Shown here piece by piece: positions 21,547 through 34,349 of a stretch of DNA of 64,000 bases. The number at the start of each line of letters is the position of its first letter. Position 1 is the stretch's first letter. Below the pieces are notes generated by a model, which was not told the origin of the DNA, searched no databases, and saw nothing but the letters and a program-made list of their open reading frames with translations. The DNA is from Syngnathus acus (lineage: Eukaryota > Chordata > Actinopteri > Syngnathiformes > Syngnathidae), in NCBI RefSeq assembly GCF_901709675.1, contig NC_051099.1, positions 4,900,001-4,964,000 of the forward strand, in the 5' to 3' direction. Made by a program: the position numbers and the translations under genes.

Positions 21547-24500
21547 TAATATGCACACTACCACTGAGGAGGAACTACAGTAAAGCTGCCAGTAGAAATA
21601 AAAAAGACACTACGACCCAATATAATAACATTTAAAAGAAAAATCTAATTTTCTCAATTTAGAAAATTTGACAAGTGTCATATTTTCCATATAAATCTCG
21701 GTTGAATAACGGGAGTTTTCTCCTCCATGTCTGTTTGGGTGAAGTTACCTTTCCAGTCGGGTAGGCGCGCATCCATTCGCTGCATCCATCTGTCAGGCCT
21801 GTCCCTAGTGGCTACCCAGACGGCTCTCTCGGTCTCTCTGGTCTGCAATTATCCAGTGATCCGGACACTGGTCAGCACCTCCTCTCTCCAAGTTGAAAAC
21901 CACACGGCAATCAATGCCCTCTTCTGCCTAATAATATCCTCATCATAGCCCCTTTAAACAAAGCCTCATCATGCTGGGGAGGTCCCAGGGTTCCACTTTG
22001 GTGTGCTGTGTAAATTGCAGTGAGAGAGAGGTCAAATAAAATGTGATGCCAATTAGCCAAGAGCAGAGGTATCACATATTGATGTGGTAATGGGACAGTT
22101 GGACCTTTGGAGGTTAAGAACGTTTGAAAATCCACATTGCTCTTCTATGTGTAAGCAAGCAAAGATGATGGGCCGGTAAAAGTTTCGATTATTTATGTTT
22201 TTTTTTCCTTATCATTGCCCTGCCAAATATTTGGTGATGCACATGACACTCATCCATTTGAAAGCTGGCACACGAGATGCTTGGCATGAAGAAATCTAAG
22301 ACTGAGTCAAGCCACTTTTCTTCTTCTAAGCTTCTGTTGTCTGCTCTGTCTTCAAGGTTTTGTCAGACAGATGTTTACAGGGGATGGGGCTATGTTTCCT
22401 CGCTGCGCTCTGCCTGGGAAAACATCTGGAGTTTGCAGGGATTTATCTGTAATCCTCTCGGCAAGCTGCGGAGCACCCCGCTGGAATTTGGATGCGTCTG
22501 TAAAGTAAGTAAGCGTTTCTAGAGGGGAGGGTGGAGGGGATGACGGATCCCACTTTGTGACAAGCATCCCGAGGGTCAAGAGTCCTGTAAGCCTCTTACA
22601 GCTCCAGCTTTTAAGCATAAATCATTTAAACTGCCTTGGCTAAAATGGCTCCAATAAACTCTCATTTAAGTCCTTCATGCGTGGATGGATTGGCAAAGCT
22701 TTCATGCAGATCAACACATAGTATGCCATTTTGCCAGTAGGCCGGGATAACATAAGCTACTCGGATGGCAATGATGGAAAAACCTCTGAAGCGGCAAACG
22801 CATTCACACTTGAGCTATATACCTCCAGGCAAAGCATCTCCGACAGTCTCCCTATGGAAAAGTTTCGTCAAGACTTTTCTCGAGCAGAATGGGACATGAA
22901 GATCAACATGGACGATAAAGTGAGCAGAACTGTTGTTGTTGTAGTCCGAGGAATGTGGCCAAACTTCCAGACGCCCTGTCCACTCACTTCAACACATAAG
23001 CCCACACACAGGGATAGCAATTACTCTTTCCCCAGACATGATGACCCAGAGTTCTTGACCCAGAAGCCACCCAGCTTTGAGCCCCCTTTCACCCTTTGCC
23101 TTCAGCGAAGGGGAGGGAGGACCAACAGGAAAGACAAGCATTCAGTCAGAAATGGCAGTGCTTGTTTAAGGTCACTTCCTACTGGCATGCTGCTGAAAGC
23201 GTGCTTGTCAATCACACACAATTACACAGACTGGCTGCTCCTGAAGCCAGACAGCTTGGAGCAGGAGAAGCAGATGGTTGCATAAATGTTCCTTCTCCTC
23301 TGATGTATTCAAACCCATACAAATAGATAATTCCATGTCAAACGACCCATTTTGATCTTTTTCCGATCAAATGCGAAATGGAAAAGGTTTTCCGAGTTAA
23401 CTTAAACCAGATGGGAATACGCAGTGATTGGAAGGAATGGACGCATGGCACTGAGCTCGATCTTCTACTTTTACATCCAGCAAGCACTTGTAGTGTCGTC
23501 ACGGTTGCTTTGACTTATCTTCCAACTACTGTTACTTGGCCGACTTTCTTTCGAATGGGATATTTCCGCTTTGTCAAAGGTAACTAGTGCAAAACTCATC
23601 TGCTGATCGTCCTTGCAGAAATTCTTCCCTTACCAGATAAAAGCAGAGAATCTCAGCGTCTCATTAGGTCAATTAACCTACACTTAGTAAAACAATAAAT
23701 GAGGCCAGCCAAATGCTTTCCACTGACCCGAATTCTTCAACTTTGTGAGGTCAGGCATGAACAAAGATCCACCCTCGCCTGTTTTATTGAAGAAGATAAC
23801 TGATGCTAAGGCCTAATTGAATGAGTAGAAGGGGTCATGACCAAAACCGTTAGTCATGTTACAAAGAGATTAGAGGCATGAGCAGCAGCTGGAATTAATG
23901 ACAGCTCGATGACGGACTAGATGGTTGCTAGTGGCGGTGGCTGGGTTGATTAACTGCCTGAATGGCAACATGACTGGCTAGCAGTCTTAATATGTGACAA
24001 TCGTAGCCATCTTCATCATTAACACCGCATCAAATATGTAGAAACGGCCAACGGCGCTCATGATGTCACGTCATCAACACACAAATTGCGACTCGATTCC
24101 ATCTCAAATTTATACAAGTCGATGAATTGTCAACACGTATCGTGTTCATAACACAAAAACATGTGCAGTGTTTAAAGATGGATTCTTATGAAGGTAATAT
24201 ATTTAAAAAAAAAAAAAGAAGAAAAGCACTGACGGCCCCGAGTGTTACTGTTCCCACGGGTGAAATATTTTTTTTTACCACAGGCCTATAAATCTCTGCG
24301 AAGAATAAACAGGCACCGACAAAAATAAAAGACTACACATGCTCGATTACATCTTTCAACATTTTTATGCTCCCTTAATAGTCGATGGATCCATAATGGC
24401 CAAGACACTGATCTTAAAAGATATGAAAAAAAAAAAAGAACATATGGACTTACCTTCTCGTTATATTTGAACTTGACATAAAACCAACTGGACTTTATCA

Positions 24501-24658
24501 TCCTTCTCTCCAGCGTAAGCGATTGATTGAGTATCCAGAGAGAAAATCTCTTCCAAATGCAAATGTCGACTGTGCAGTATTGCTGGCTGCTCCTTGTGCT
24601 CTCTTTATCTGACTGTGTCCGACTTCAAGCCTGAAACTGTTTCTCCTCTTGCCTATTC

Positions 24659-24694
24659 TTGTGCGTGTGTGTGTGTGTGTGTGGGAGTGTGTGC
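24659..24694. repeat. (GT)n microsatellite
   Basis: A run of GT dinucleotides beginning GTGCGTGTGT, with one GGGA interruption. Confidence 0.95.
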
Positions 24695-26683
24695 GATTTG
24701 TGTGGCAGGCTTGGATGAGTGACAGAAGAGCTCCACAGATAGTATTCAGTGGTGGTGGCAGATGCCAGCAGAGGTGAATGTTTGCCTTCTGACTGCACAA
24801 AGTCTCAAGGCTAGAGCTCCGACCTCCCTCACTGTTTTCTCCCTCTCGTTTAAGACTCTCTACTTTTGGATTTTTTTCCTGTCTTTAATATTCTACTGCA
24901 GTGTTAAACTCCACCAGTTTGACCTTATTTAAGCTTTATGCGACATGTTGTCCTTGTTATTATTTCAACAGACAGGAGTAGCCTCTTTTGCTAGGGGTGA
25001 CAGTTGAACAAATGTGTCAACACAATGCTCACGGTTATATTTCACAACCTTCACCAAGTAGAATATCTAACGAGTAGTCCACAGACCAATGGATGCGGAG
25101 TAGGGGGAGGGGGGGGGCTGTGACCCAATAGAGCTTTATGCCTAGCTACGCCCCTGCACCACACAATTGTAATCCTGGATAATATATTTCCAAGGTCTTT
25201 GACAGCGAGAAGCTATAAACAAAAGAATAAACACAAGCTTGGAGTATCAATGGATCATTAATAATGTGCTCAAGACTTGAAAGGGTCTGCTTGTTGATTA
25301 TTAGGATTTTCATGAGCTGTGTTTCAAATCTGTATTCCAAGAAATGCACACAGCTTGCAAGTAGATCATATCACAAAAATTATCTTCAGGGGCAAAGGAG
25401 TGAGAGAACAAGAAGCTCATTGTTTAAGCAGGCAGAATGGTGAACAAGGAAGATTTAATGCTTTGGATCGGGGATAACTTGGATTTTTTTTTCATCTGGG
25501 TTATTGGTTTCCATTTGTTTTCTGCCTTTTGGGATTCCTCCAAGATACGCTGGAACCTCATGCACATGCAATACATTTAAGATTGCACCCATTATTTAAT
25601 GATGTCATAAAAAAAGAACTATAAATGTACAATGAATCACATTGTTAATTTCCATTAGCGCTTTTGTATTTATGAAGACACAATTCCCTTTATGAAGAAC
25701 ATAAATTTTAGATTTATGACCTCACCACAATTGAGTTGATTGTAGACAAAGATATGACATTTAAAGTTTTTTACAAATTCCTCTACCTCTCACTACTTTC
25801 CAAAATTCACAGCCTCTAATTGAAACATTTCTTGTTTTACATTGGACATATTTACAAAATGTTTTAACTTCTTTTTTAAACAAGCTCTACCAAGGCCAAA
25901 ACAATAGTTTAACTCCTAAATTTACAAATACTACTTTCACACAATATGTCAGAACAGATTTGAATTCTGTTCTACAACACATTTTACCATAAGCACACAT
26001 CCATCACAAATATATTGGATACCATTTGCTATGTGAACGTTGGCTCGGAAAATGTAAGAGCAAAGTTTCATCTGATCAGCTCCAGATTGCACATTTGGCA
26101 ACGATTTCAATGGAAAATTCCATTAAATGTTCTTTTAAATCTTATTCGATTAAAAGGTGGATTGGTATTTGAAAGTAATAACACATTTTGTGTTTTTAAG
26201 TGTATGAGCACCATCTTATCCAATGTTCCCATGAAGTATATTTGGCAAGTGAAGGAAATGAACTGATCATGTCGTCTTTCTTGTCTCTGCACTGCATACT
26301 TTGAGAAGCGGCAAACTAACACGACACGACACAGTGCATGTTGTGCCTCTTTCGCTCAGCAGGCTGTATTGGCCGCTAGCACAAAGGCTATTTCCTGCTC
26401 ACTACACACAAACAGATATTAGTGATGAAGCTGACTCTTGCTGATGGCCAGATAATATAGTTCCCATCCAGTCCAAAGGCAGGAAATAACATTAGCCCCC
26501 GCAACTCTCTCCTCCTGCTAACATTATGGCAGCGGACTGTTTCACATAAAGCCACTGGTAGCTTTTATTATTTCGCGTTGTACATTAAGGAGATGAAAGA
26601 TGATACGGTTTGAATTGACCCAAGTCTGGGACCTTGCTAAGGATGGATATTACCAACAAATATTTAAGGCCAAAGTCTCGGAT

Positions 26684-26884
26684 AGTAGTAAAAACTGCTC
26701 TAATATATTAAAAAGATGAATGGTAATAAAAATTACTAAAAGTATGTCTATTTTTTTAAAAGTGAAGACAATTTTTAATTTTAATATTGACATATGAAGC
26801 CCATGCACAATTTGTCTTTGTGGGCCACATAAAATGACGTGGTGGGCCGTATCTGGCCCCCGGGCCTTACGTTTGACACCATTG
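26684..26884 (+). mobile_element. hAT-like MITE (family B), left-truncated
   Basis: Right part only: it starts near AGTAAAAACTGCTC, passes through AAAGTGAAGACAATTT and GGGCCGTATCTGGCCCC, and ends GTTTGACACCATTG. The CAGGGG end is missing. Confidence 0.75.
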
Positions 26885-27834
26885 CTATTTATTTATCTGT
26901 TTGTTATTACTTTTGACTTGTTGGACATTTTGTAGTGTTTTAATGTCTTTGTGTTTTTACAGTCTGGAAGGTATTAAGGAGGATTCTTTGTGACTAGCAA
27001 TTACTAAGGGGAACTATGATGTCGTGTGTTTACATGCATCCGACCTTGAAAAGATCCCTCGGGGTTTCAAACAGGTGAATGCACATGCAGACTTTTACAA
27101 ACACACACACAACGACTCAATTTGGAAGCCATACTGGGACTAACTCAGCGGGTCGTTTCGACAGAGGTCTGGTTGAAAAGGTGAAAATGGTTGCGGAACG
27201 TAGCAGGAGGTGAAATAGTTCCATAATTCAATGACTTTCAGATGAATGAAACTGTGCCAGTTTTTGAATGCACGCATTCTTCTCTTCTTCAGTACTGGGA
27301 AAATAGTCAGGAACCCCAGCTGTCCCAGGATTGGCTAGCTGGACGGGATGAAAGCAGGAAACAGATATAAACATTGACTAATTGCTTACGGACAGGACAA
27401 GCGGTGGAAAGAGAGGTAGGGGGTAAGAAAAAGGATTGCTGGAAGATCTCACTGATGTGAACCAGGACATTTCCATGTACACAGAACAGTTAAAAAGAAA
27501 AATACCTCAGGGCAGATATGGGGAAGTGGGCCCAATCACAACACCAATTTCATGTTAATGACTTTGTTCCTCTCTTTAATTCATAACACACGTACAAAGA
27601 ATAGTGAGTCAGCCAAGACTGCATTGCCCAATCAGATAGCAGTGTTGTAATTTCTAATGCGTCTGTAGTTTTTGTGGGAAATTTATGTACGTATATAAAT
27701 AATTTCTCGATTATAAAGTGATTTGGTTTAATTGTGCAATTCCCTAACTTTCTTCTGGACCAAAACATATGTAAAATGTTAATTGATCCAGCGCTATGTC
27801 ACTCCATTCATTATAAAATGTATTTTTGTTCAGA

Positions 27835-27900
27835 TTTGTTTAATGCCTGGAACGGATTAATTCAATTTACATGATTTCTTATGGGAAATTTTGCTTTGGA
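27835..27900. repeat. Possible repeat fragment
   Basis: CTGGAACGGATTAATTCAAT followed by TTACATGATTTCTTATGGGA and TTGCTTTGGATT resembles a sequence often seen interspersed in vertebrate genomes. Ends and family are not defined. Confidence 0.3.
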
Positions 27901-29417
27901 TTCTACAAGTGTTGTTTTTAGTTTAATCAAGAACTGATTATTGTGCAAGGTATTGATTGTAAATGAGAACTAGATGTGGAGCCTTGACAAAAGAAAATGT
28001 GGCCTCAGTCTCATGTTGTTCTTATGTAATTTGCTTGGAAAGAGAAGTTGCAGCAAACTTAAAAAAGACACAAAACTGAACTCAGTATGATCCCTGACAT
28101 GCGTTTCACACCGAGCTGCCAAGTTACTCGTGAGATTTTTTTTTTTAACCGTCGAGTGTATTATTGTTCAGCTAGAGGCAAGTGAAAAGATACGGCAGCG
28201 TTAGAATACTGGCATCAAAGCAGCCGTTTCCACTCTCGTTCTGAAGAGGTCAACGGAACAAATATTAGGATCAAATGAGTAGTGTATTAAAACTCTCTCA
28301 TTAATATATGGGAGCCTCACCTTTGCAAAAAAATAAAAAATAAAATGAATGAAGTGGGCTTAAACATGAAATTTTGAGCAAACAAAAAAGTAGAAAATAT
28401 AAATATAAAAAATTATATCAAAATATAAAACATTTCTGTGGTGAGAAACTAAAACAGTGGCTTGTCATGAATCAGCGTTACAGCCCCGTGACTTTTTGCG
28501 TAGATTTGATTTTAGTGTTGTCGCGTAAAATTGCAACTCGTTATTCAAGTACCTGCCGACATTACGGCTGCTACACGATGTCGAATGTTTGGCAACATTA
28601 TAAAGAATCCCCGGCTACAAGTTTTGCTCATTAAAGTTTGACGACACGCACACACATGTATTGGAAAGACACTTCAGCTAACTCCTCTAACAGGGCTGCA
28701 TATTTTTCCACATGATAAATGACTGGCGTGTGAGGCAGGCACTTGTTTGGAGACATCCCTACTTGGTTGTATTGTGTCGCTGGATAATAAGCAAGAGTTA
28801 TTTTAGCTTCATTATCACCCACCAGGTCTCCTGCATCAGGGAACATCACAGCAAATTGGCTCTGCGAGCATAATAAGACACTGAGGTAGAATCTATCAGT
28901 ATATCATTAAAGCAAGTACAGCGATAAATCATGTTGGGATAATCCTGGTATCATTCTCCGTTCATGAATTTGTGGATTTGTCCTGAACATGTTTTTGTTT
29001 TTTTATCCATTTAATTCTGCTTCTTTTGATGAGCATTTTTTTAAATGTTAACACACTTCAGCTAATGATCATCGGCTCAGTCACGCTTGCTTTGTCTTGA
29101 AATGGAAAAAACTCGATGTAGCCCAGTGAAGCCAATTAGGAAGAGGACAGTTTTTCCAGACATGGTCTGACTGAGCATCAAATGTGAAAAGGAGGGCTGC
29201 TATGTTGAAGCAGCACATCCTAGAGGAGGGTCCTCCACCATTTCAAGTATTCTCCTTACCTAGCAGCAGAGGGTGCCACCAGCTCACAAAAATATTCCGG
29301 CAAGTCACAACTGAAGGACATGTTTACTAATCAGGAGTGGCAATTTGCTACATTCTTGTGCATCAAATAATATTCAAATTATGTTTTGACAATTGATAAT
29401 TATTATTGTTAGTAACA

Positions 29418-29448
29418 TCATCATCATTATTATTATTATTATCATAAT
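29418..29448. repeat. (ATC)n/(ATT)n microsatellite
   Basis: CATCATCATC passes into TATTATTATTATTATC. Confidence 0.85.
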
Positions 29449-29964
29449 TCTGACAATTACTAAATATCTGTCTTATAATGGCATCAAATTTCTTGCAAGA
29501 TTTCTTTTTGAGGAGCCTCGGCTTTCATGTGTATTATTAGCAAGACATGACAAATAGTGTTGACAAAGCCAAACACAGATATCTATCTAGGGATGGCATG
29601 ACGTTTCTCAGGAGGATTTATTGTTTCTTCGATTTCCTCGGGCCTGTTGTTGCAGGCAAATCCCAGTTGGGTAAATCACAGATGGCTATTTCTCTGTTTC
29701 CGCCTTGGGGCTACGGGGAAAACAGGCGGAGAAGGCCACCTCTTCAGCCTGCGGTGGTCAAGAGCTGGCACCGTCATGAGGGAGAAGAGACGAGAGTCTA
29801 GCTTCCCTGTGGGTTCCTCGGAGAAACCGTCTCCATCTGCTCATCTGGGCCAAAGCTGTCACTATTTCCTTCATCTAGCTGAACATACAGCATGTCCAAC
29901 CAATACAAGATGTTGTCCTGAACAGCAGCACTATTATTTATTTCTTTTTTGGACTGCATTATTT

Positions 29965-30213
29965 AGGAGTGGCTTATACTCAAGAGGTTCTAGGTCCGAA
30001 TCCCAACTGAGATCCGCTTTCATGTTCTCCCCGTGCTTGCTCGGGTACCTCAAAGTTCTCCCATATTCCAAAAGAATACAAGTTAATTAATGTTTTGTTT
30101 GTCAATGTAGCCCATCAATTTGTTGGCAACCGGTTTTAGCTAAGTAATTTGAGATAATGACAGCAACCCTAATGAGGACAATTGATTAAAAATAAAAATA
30201 GATGGCTGGATGT
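29965..30213 (+). mobile_element. Degraded tRNA-type SINE or related retroposon
   Basis: A B-box-like GGTCCGAATCC at 29993-30003 is followed by CATGTTCTCCCCGTGC, a CTCCCATATTCCAAAA stretch, GCAACCGGTTTTAGC and a tail with ATGGCTGGATG. This series resembles a retroposon body common in fish genomes. It is heavily mutated and the 5' end is uncertain. Confidence 0.6.
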
Positions 30214-30983
30214 AGACTGTTTTCCTGGAAGGCTTAACATATCTGAATAAAATCAGTCTTCACTCGATTACAGAGAGAGAGACAGTAGATATTGGGTTTA
30301 AGATACGGGAACAATAACTATTATCTCCTTCCCACTCGAGATTTGTCTGGATTGAAGTAGAGGAGCAACATTGAGTTCACTGAGTCAGTGGTGAATGTGT
30401 AATGAGCAGTGCAAACTGGATAATCGTATCTTGTCGCAGGGTGGATGCATTGTGAGTGCAACGTAATGCAACGAAACGGAAAGAATGTGTTGTGATGCTA
30501 TCTAGCAGATGTCAAGCTCTCATATCTGGCTCCATTCAATGTATTGTAACAGCTTGTTCATCCTCACCCATGAAACTGGAATGCCAGACGGTATAGATAA
30601 CAGACAGATTCTGGGTCTTTTGTCCTTTTTATTACGACATTGGTCTTGCTATGGTCATCAGTCAAGGGGGGAAATCCAGGGCACTGGATCAGACTACATT
30701 CCTCTGCAGGAACAGTTGGTGGGACATAATAAAATAATAAACGGATAGTTAAGGATAAGCAGATGCCAAAGTATGCTATATCTTGAAGCCATCTGTGTCC
30801 GGGCCATTTCATTTTCAAGTAGATCACTATATATGCACACTTTTAGTGATGCAAAATTGTCTGGATAAATGTGTTAAATTTAATGGAGCACAATACTCCC
30901 AAGATTCCAAATTAGCAGATTTGTATGTGGGTTAATTAGAATTTCTGAATACAGGATTTTTTTATGCTGAATCTTTAAACCTA

Positions 30984-31290
30984 CCGTATTTTCCGCACTA
31001 TAAGGCGCACCTAAAAACCTCCAATTTTCTCAAAAGCCGATAGTGCGCCTTATAATCAGGTGCGCCTTATATATGGACCAATATTGAGCCACTCCAGCAG
31101 GCGTGTCCAAAGTCCGGCCCACGGGCCAAATGTATATATTTTATGTATGGACAAAGTTTTAAAATGGGCCATTCATTGAAGGTGCGCCTTATAATCCGGT
31201 GCGCCTTATATATGGACAAAGTTTTAAAATGGGCCATTCATTGAAGGTGCGCCTTATAATCCGGTGCGCCTTATAGTGCGGAAAATACGG
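30984..31290 (+). mobile_element. TA-flanked MITE, copy 8, subfamily II
   Basis: 307 bp, flanked by TA, with two tandem arm modules at the right side (about 31147-31260). It lies in the opposite orientation to copy 9, about 680 bp away, so the two can pair in one transcript. Confidence 0.9.
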
Positions 31291-31967
31291 TAATTCGCAA
31301 TTTACACGGTTCAAAAAAATCCTGCTCCTCCACCAAGTGGAAGCTTTTCTTCCTCTTCAAATCTCTAAAAGCAAAGGCAAGGACTCTCCAAGTTAAACAA
31401 ACATATTTGATAGTTCTCTTGGTGAGATGAAAAACAAAAAGAGAAAAATAAATGAGAATCCAGAAGGATTCCTCAGTAGCCGTTTGTGTAAACACAAGCG
31501 GATCAAAGATGGAAGTTGGACTGTTGTTGATAGTGGCTGGACAGCAAATGGAAAACGCTTCCTCAAACACCTATGGCCTGCTGCCCAGGATTTGACTGAC
31601 AGCTGAAAGGGGTCTAGGCATTTAAGTGGCCGACACTTTGCTAAAAGTGCAGACACTTAATTTTTCACAAATTGACTCTGAGGGTTGTCAGGAATGAGAG
31701 TAAGCAGCAAGGTTGGAGGACAGCGACTGCTTCAAGTAGATTCCGTCTGACTGACTTTGATTTGTTCCTTCGCCTGAGAGCATCGAAATGGCTCAGTTTA
31801 ACGACGCAAAGTGCTACGACACATCCTCCTGAACTTAGCTCCCTTACAGAAAAATGACACTTCAAAAGAAAATGTTTCTCCAAGAAGTTAAATAGTAGTA
31901 AAAAGATTCACTTTTTGAAGACGTGTTGGCTTAGACTTGTCAACTAAACCTTCGAGTCACTCAAATA

Positions 31968-32274
31968 CCGTATTTTCCGCACTATAGGGCGCACCGGATT
32001 ATAAGGCGCACCTTCAATGAATGGCCCATTTTAAAACGTTGTCCATATATAAGGTGCACCGGATTATAAGGCGCACCTTGAATGAATGGCCCATTTTAAA
32101 ACTTTGTCCATATATAAGATATATACATTTGGCCCGCGGGCCGGACTTTGGACACGCCTGCTGTAGTGGCTCAATATTGGTCCATATATAAGGCGCACCT
32201 GATTATAAGGCGCATTGTCAGCTTTTGAGAAAATTTGAGGTTTTTAGGTGCGCCTTATAGTGCAGAAAATACGG
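31968..32274 (-). mobile_element. TA-flanked MITE, copy 9, subfamily II
   Basis: 307 bp, minus orientation, two arm modules and the hAT-like core, TA on both sides. It lies in intron 2 about 1.2 kb downstream of exon 2 in gene orientation. Confidence 0.9.
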
Positions 32275-33503
32275 TAGTACATTGTAGCATATAATACGGC
32301 AAAAAAATTCAATCTGCACAATTACACACACCTTATCAGGCACACATTTCTAACCATTGTTGTTGTTGATGTGTCCCAAGCAACACAAAGCCAAGCGTAA
32401 CATTGCAACTGGATTTGATTTCACCCAGCCTGCTAGCAAGCTTCGCTGTGACGGCAACAATTATCCACACAAGTGGTGCCCCAAAGGAATGGATTTAGCA
32501 TCTTATCTGACAATCATGACATTGCTTTACTTGAAATCTTACGGGCTAAGCGGATATGCTGATAAAGGGCCAACATATTCAGTGGAGATTAGGAAGCATC
32601 ATACGCTTCTCCAGCATTTTTTTAAATAGAAGTGAGAGTGGGGGGGTGGCTCTCCAATTCGGATTTCAATCATTGGGGGAAAAAAAAAAAAAACACCTTT
32701 GAAGACCATTATGGCGGACAGATACAAGAAAGAGAGGCAGAAGGTTAGACTAAGACGTGGGGGTGAAGGTCTTCTCCTAATTCACCCAGTGCCAGAGAGC
32801 AGATGGTCTTCACAGCACGCCGCTGTGTATACTCGAGCCACTGTACAAAGCAGCACACAAACCGCAGGCCCTCACGTTCGGTGAGCAAAAAGAACAACAC
32901 GGCAGACTCGCAACAGAAACAACTACACAAGTGTGGGCAGCGACAAACAATCCAGCCTTGAACCACAATGCGGCCATGGGATTTAAGAACGAGAGCATTA
33001 AAAATCATGTTTGAGACAAATCACGGTTGCTAAAAATAACAGCACATTTTCTCTCAGCATTTCTTTCGCTTGCACCTCAAAATAAAAGCTAAGCTTGATA
33101 AGCAATTCAGTCTTTTCAGTCTATAGCGTTTCTTAATGGAGAAGTTAAACTTGACATTTCAAACGTAACCTTGTGGGAGGACAATGTCTTAACATTTATG
33201 TGTGCATGGTGAAGCCAAAGAAAATGCTTCTACAAGATAAGAGAATCTTGTTCTACTTCAGAAAGGACAAAATTGTGGTGTCGGGGGTTCAGCTGAGCTT
33301 TTTAATTATGTATGTCATAAAGTTTGACACTCAAGGCTTTTACGGTGCAATAAAGATGATAGCGTTATCTATGTATAATTATATACAGTATACACAGCAG
33401 CGGAGAGCTGCCAGAAGTTTAAAATTCCAATATTTGTTCCATGAAATTATTAGAATTGAACTTTTATGTATTTATGAATTAAAAGTGATGTATTAAAACT
33501 CAC

Positions 33504-33713
33504 CATTGTGCGTTTCTTGCTCAGGCGTTTCTTCTTTCTGCTTTGTGTGTGCGCCAGACGGGGATTGTTCTCCTGGTCCGATGGCTGGTGATGATGATAT
33601 TTGTTCTTAAAGGGCTCCAGGCTCAGGCCATTGGGGCCTCTGGTTGACTTTTTCTTCGGTAAGTTCACAGCCTGGTTCACTCTGCGTTCTTGGGGCTTCA
33701 GAGTCAGGTTTTT
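33504..33713 (-). CDS. auts2: AUTS2 coding exon 2 (residues 90-159)
   Basis: This exon continues the reading frame of exon 1 in phase 0 and encodes 70 residues. It opens with KNLTLKPQERRVNQAVNLPK, matching the AUTS2 segment after FEALE (KDVALKPQER in mammals). Then come a lysine/serine stretch, a histidine run (YHHHQPSDQENN) aligning with the mammalian HPHHYSSDREN region, and the basic tail SRKKKRLSKKRTM, a likely nuclear-localisation segment. The acceptor is a pyrimidine-rich tract ending CCTGCAG at 33714-33720, and the donor is ATG|GTGAGT at 33503 downward. The length is within one or two codons of the mammalian exon. The sequence has diverged more than exon 1, as expected for a low-complexity, probably disordered region. 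It lies between oppositely oriented MITE copies in introns 1 and 2. Confidence 0.93.
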
Positions 33714-33780
33714 CTGCAGGACAGAAAAAAAGAAAGAAGTTAGACAAACCCTAAAAAAATTCCTACGTATTTGTTATGAA

Positions 33781-34068
33781 GTGAATGGAGCAGGGCGACC
33801 AAATGGAGCTCGGACCAGGGTTTATTGAAGAACTCAAAAGACAAACTATAGATGCCCGACTAGGGACGTGAATAACTGAACGGTAAAACTAGAACAGAAC
33901 AGACTGGAGACTAGAAACAAGAAGACATGAGACGAGAACAATCCGACAGGGAGTGACACGCAGACAGGACATAAATACATGACAGGTAACGAGAGGAAGG
34001 TGACGGCCATTACATAGATTGTGAGCAGACACAGGAGGGGAGGGGCGAGCACACAGACACACGAACTT
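33781..34068. repeat. Possible interspersed repeat fragment beside exon 2
   Basis: A purine-rich, unusually G+C-balanced stretch (GAACAGAACAGACTGGAGAC, GACAGGACATAAATACATGA) resembling interspersed fish repeats with many GACAGG/GAAC words. It replaces the left end of MITE copy 10. The family cannot be named with confidence. Confidence 0.35.
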
Positions 34069-34070
34069 CA

Positions 34071-34349
34071 GCACTATAAGGCGCACCAGATTATAAGGTG
34101 CACCTTCAATGAATGGGCCATTTTAAAACTTTGTCCATATATAAAGCGCACCGGATTATAAGGCGCACCTTCAATGAATGGCCCATTTTAAAACTTTGTC
34201 CCTATATAAGATATATACATTTGGCCCGCGGGCCGGACTTTAGACACGCCTGCTGTAGCGGCTCAATATTGGTCCATATATAAGGCGCACTGTCGGCTTT
34301 TGAGGAAATTTGAGGTTTTTAGGTGCGCCTTATAGTTCAGAAAATACGG
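34071..34349 (-). mobile_element. MITE, copy 10, subfamily II, left end missing
   Basis: About 279 bp. The outer twelve or so bases of the left terminal repeat are lost: sequence begins at GCACTATAAGG after unrelated CACGAACTTCA. The right end is intact (AAAATACGG then TA). It has two arm modules. It lies about 360 bp upstream of exon 2 in gene orientation. Confidence 0.85.

Larger units (their letters stand above)
2563..33503 (-). other. auts2: auts2 intron 2
   Basis: About 30.9 kb between ATG|GTGAGT at the right end and the tandem AAGCAG acceptor at the left. It contains eight MITE copies (3909, 7127, 8880, 9927, 15729, 21135, 30984, 31968), two hAT-like copies (6307, 26684), a SINE-like copy near 29965, microsatellites, and long repeat-poor blocks at 10170-14879, 16126-20775 and 21549-26683. 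Several of these blocks look like candidate regulatory sequence. Open frames in this intron show no recognisable family. Confidence 0.85.

Noticed and set aside
29993-30003. B-box-like sequence considered as a tRNA gene
   Set aside because: No cloverleaf or A box can be drawn, and the following sequence matches a retroposon body, so it is a degraded SINE-like copy.
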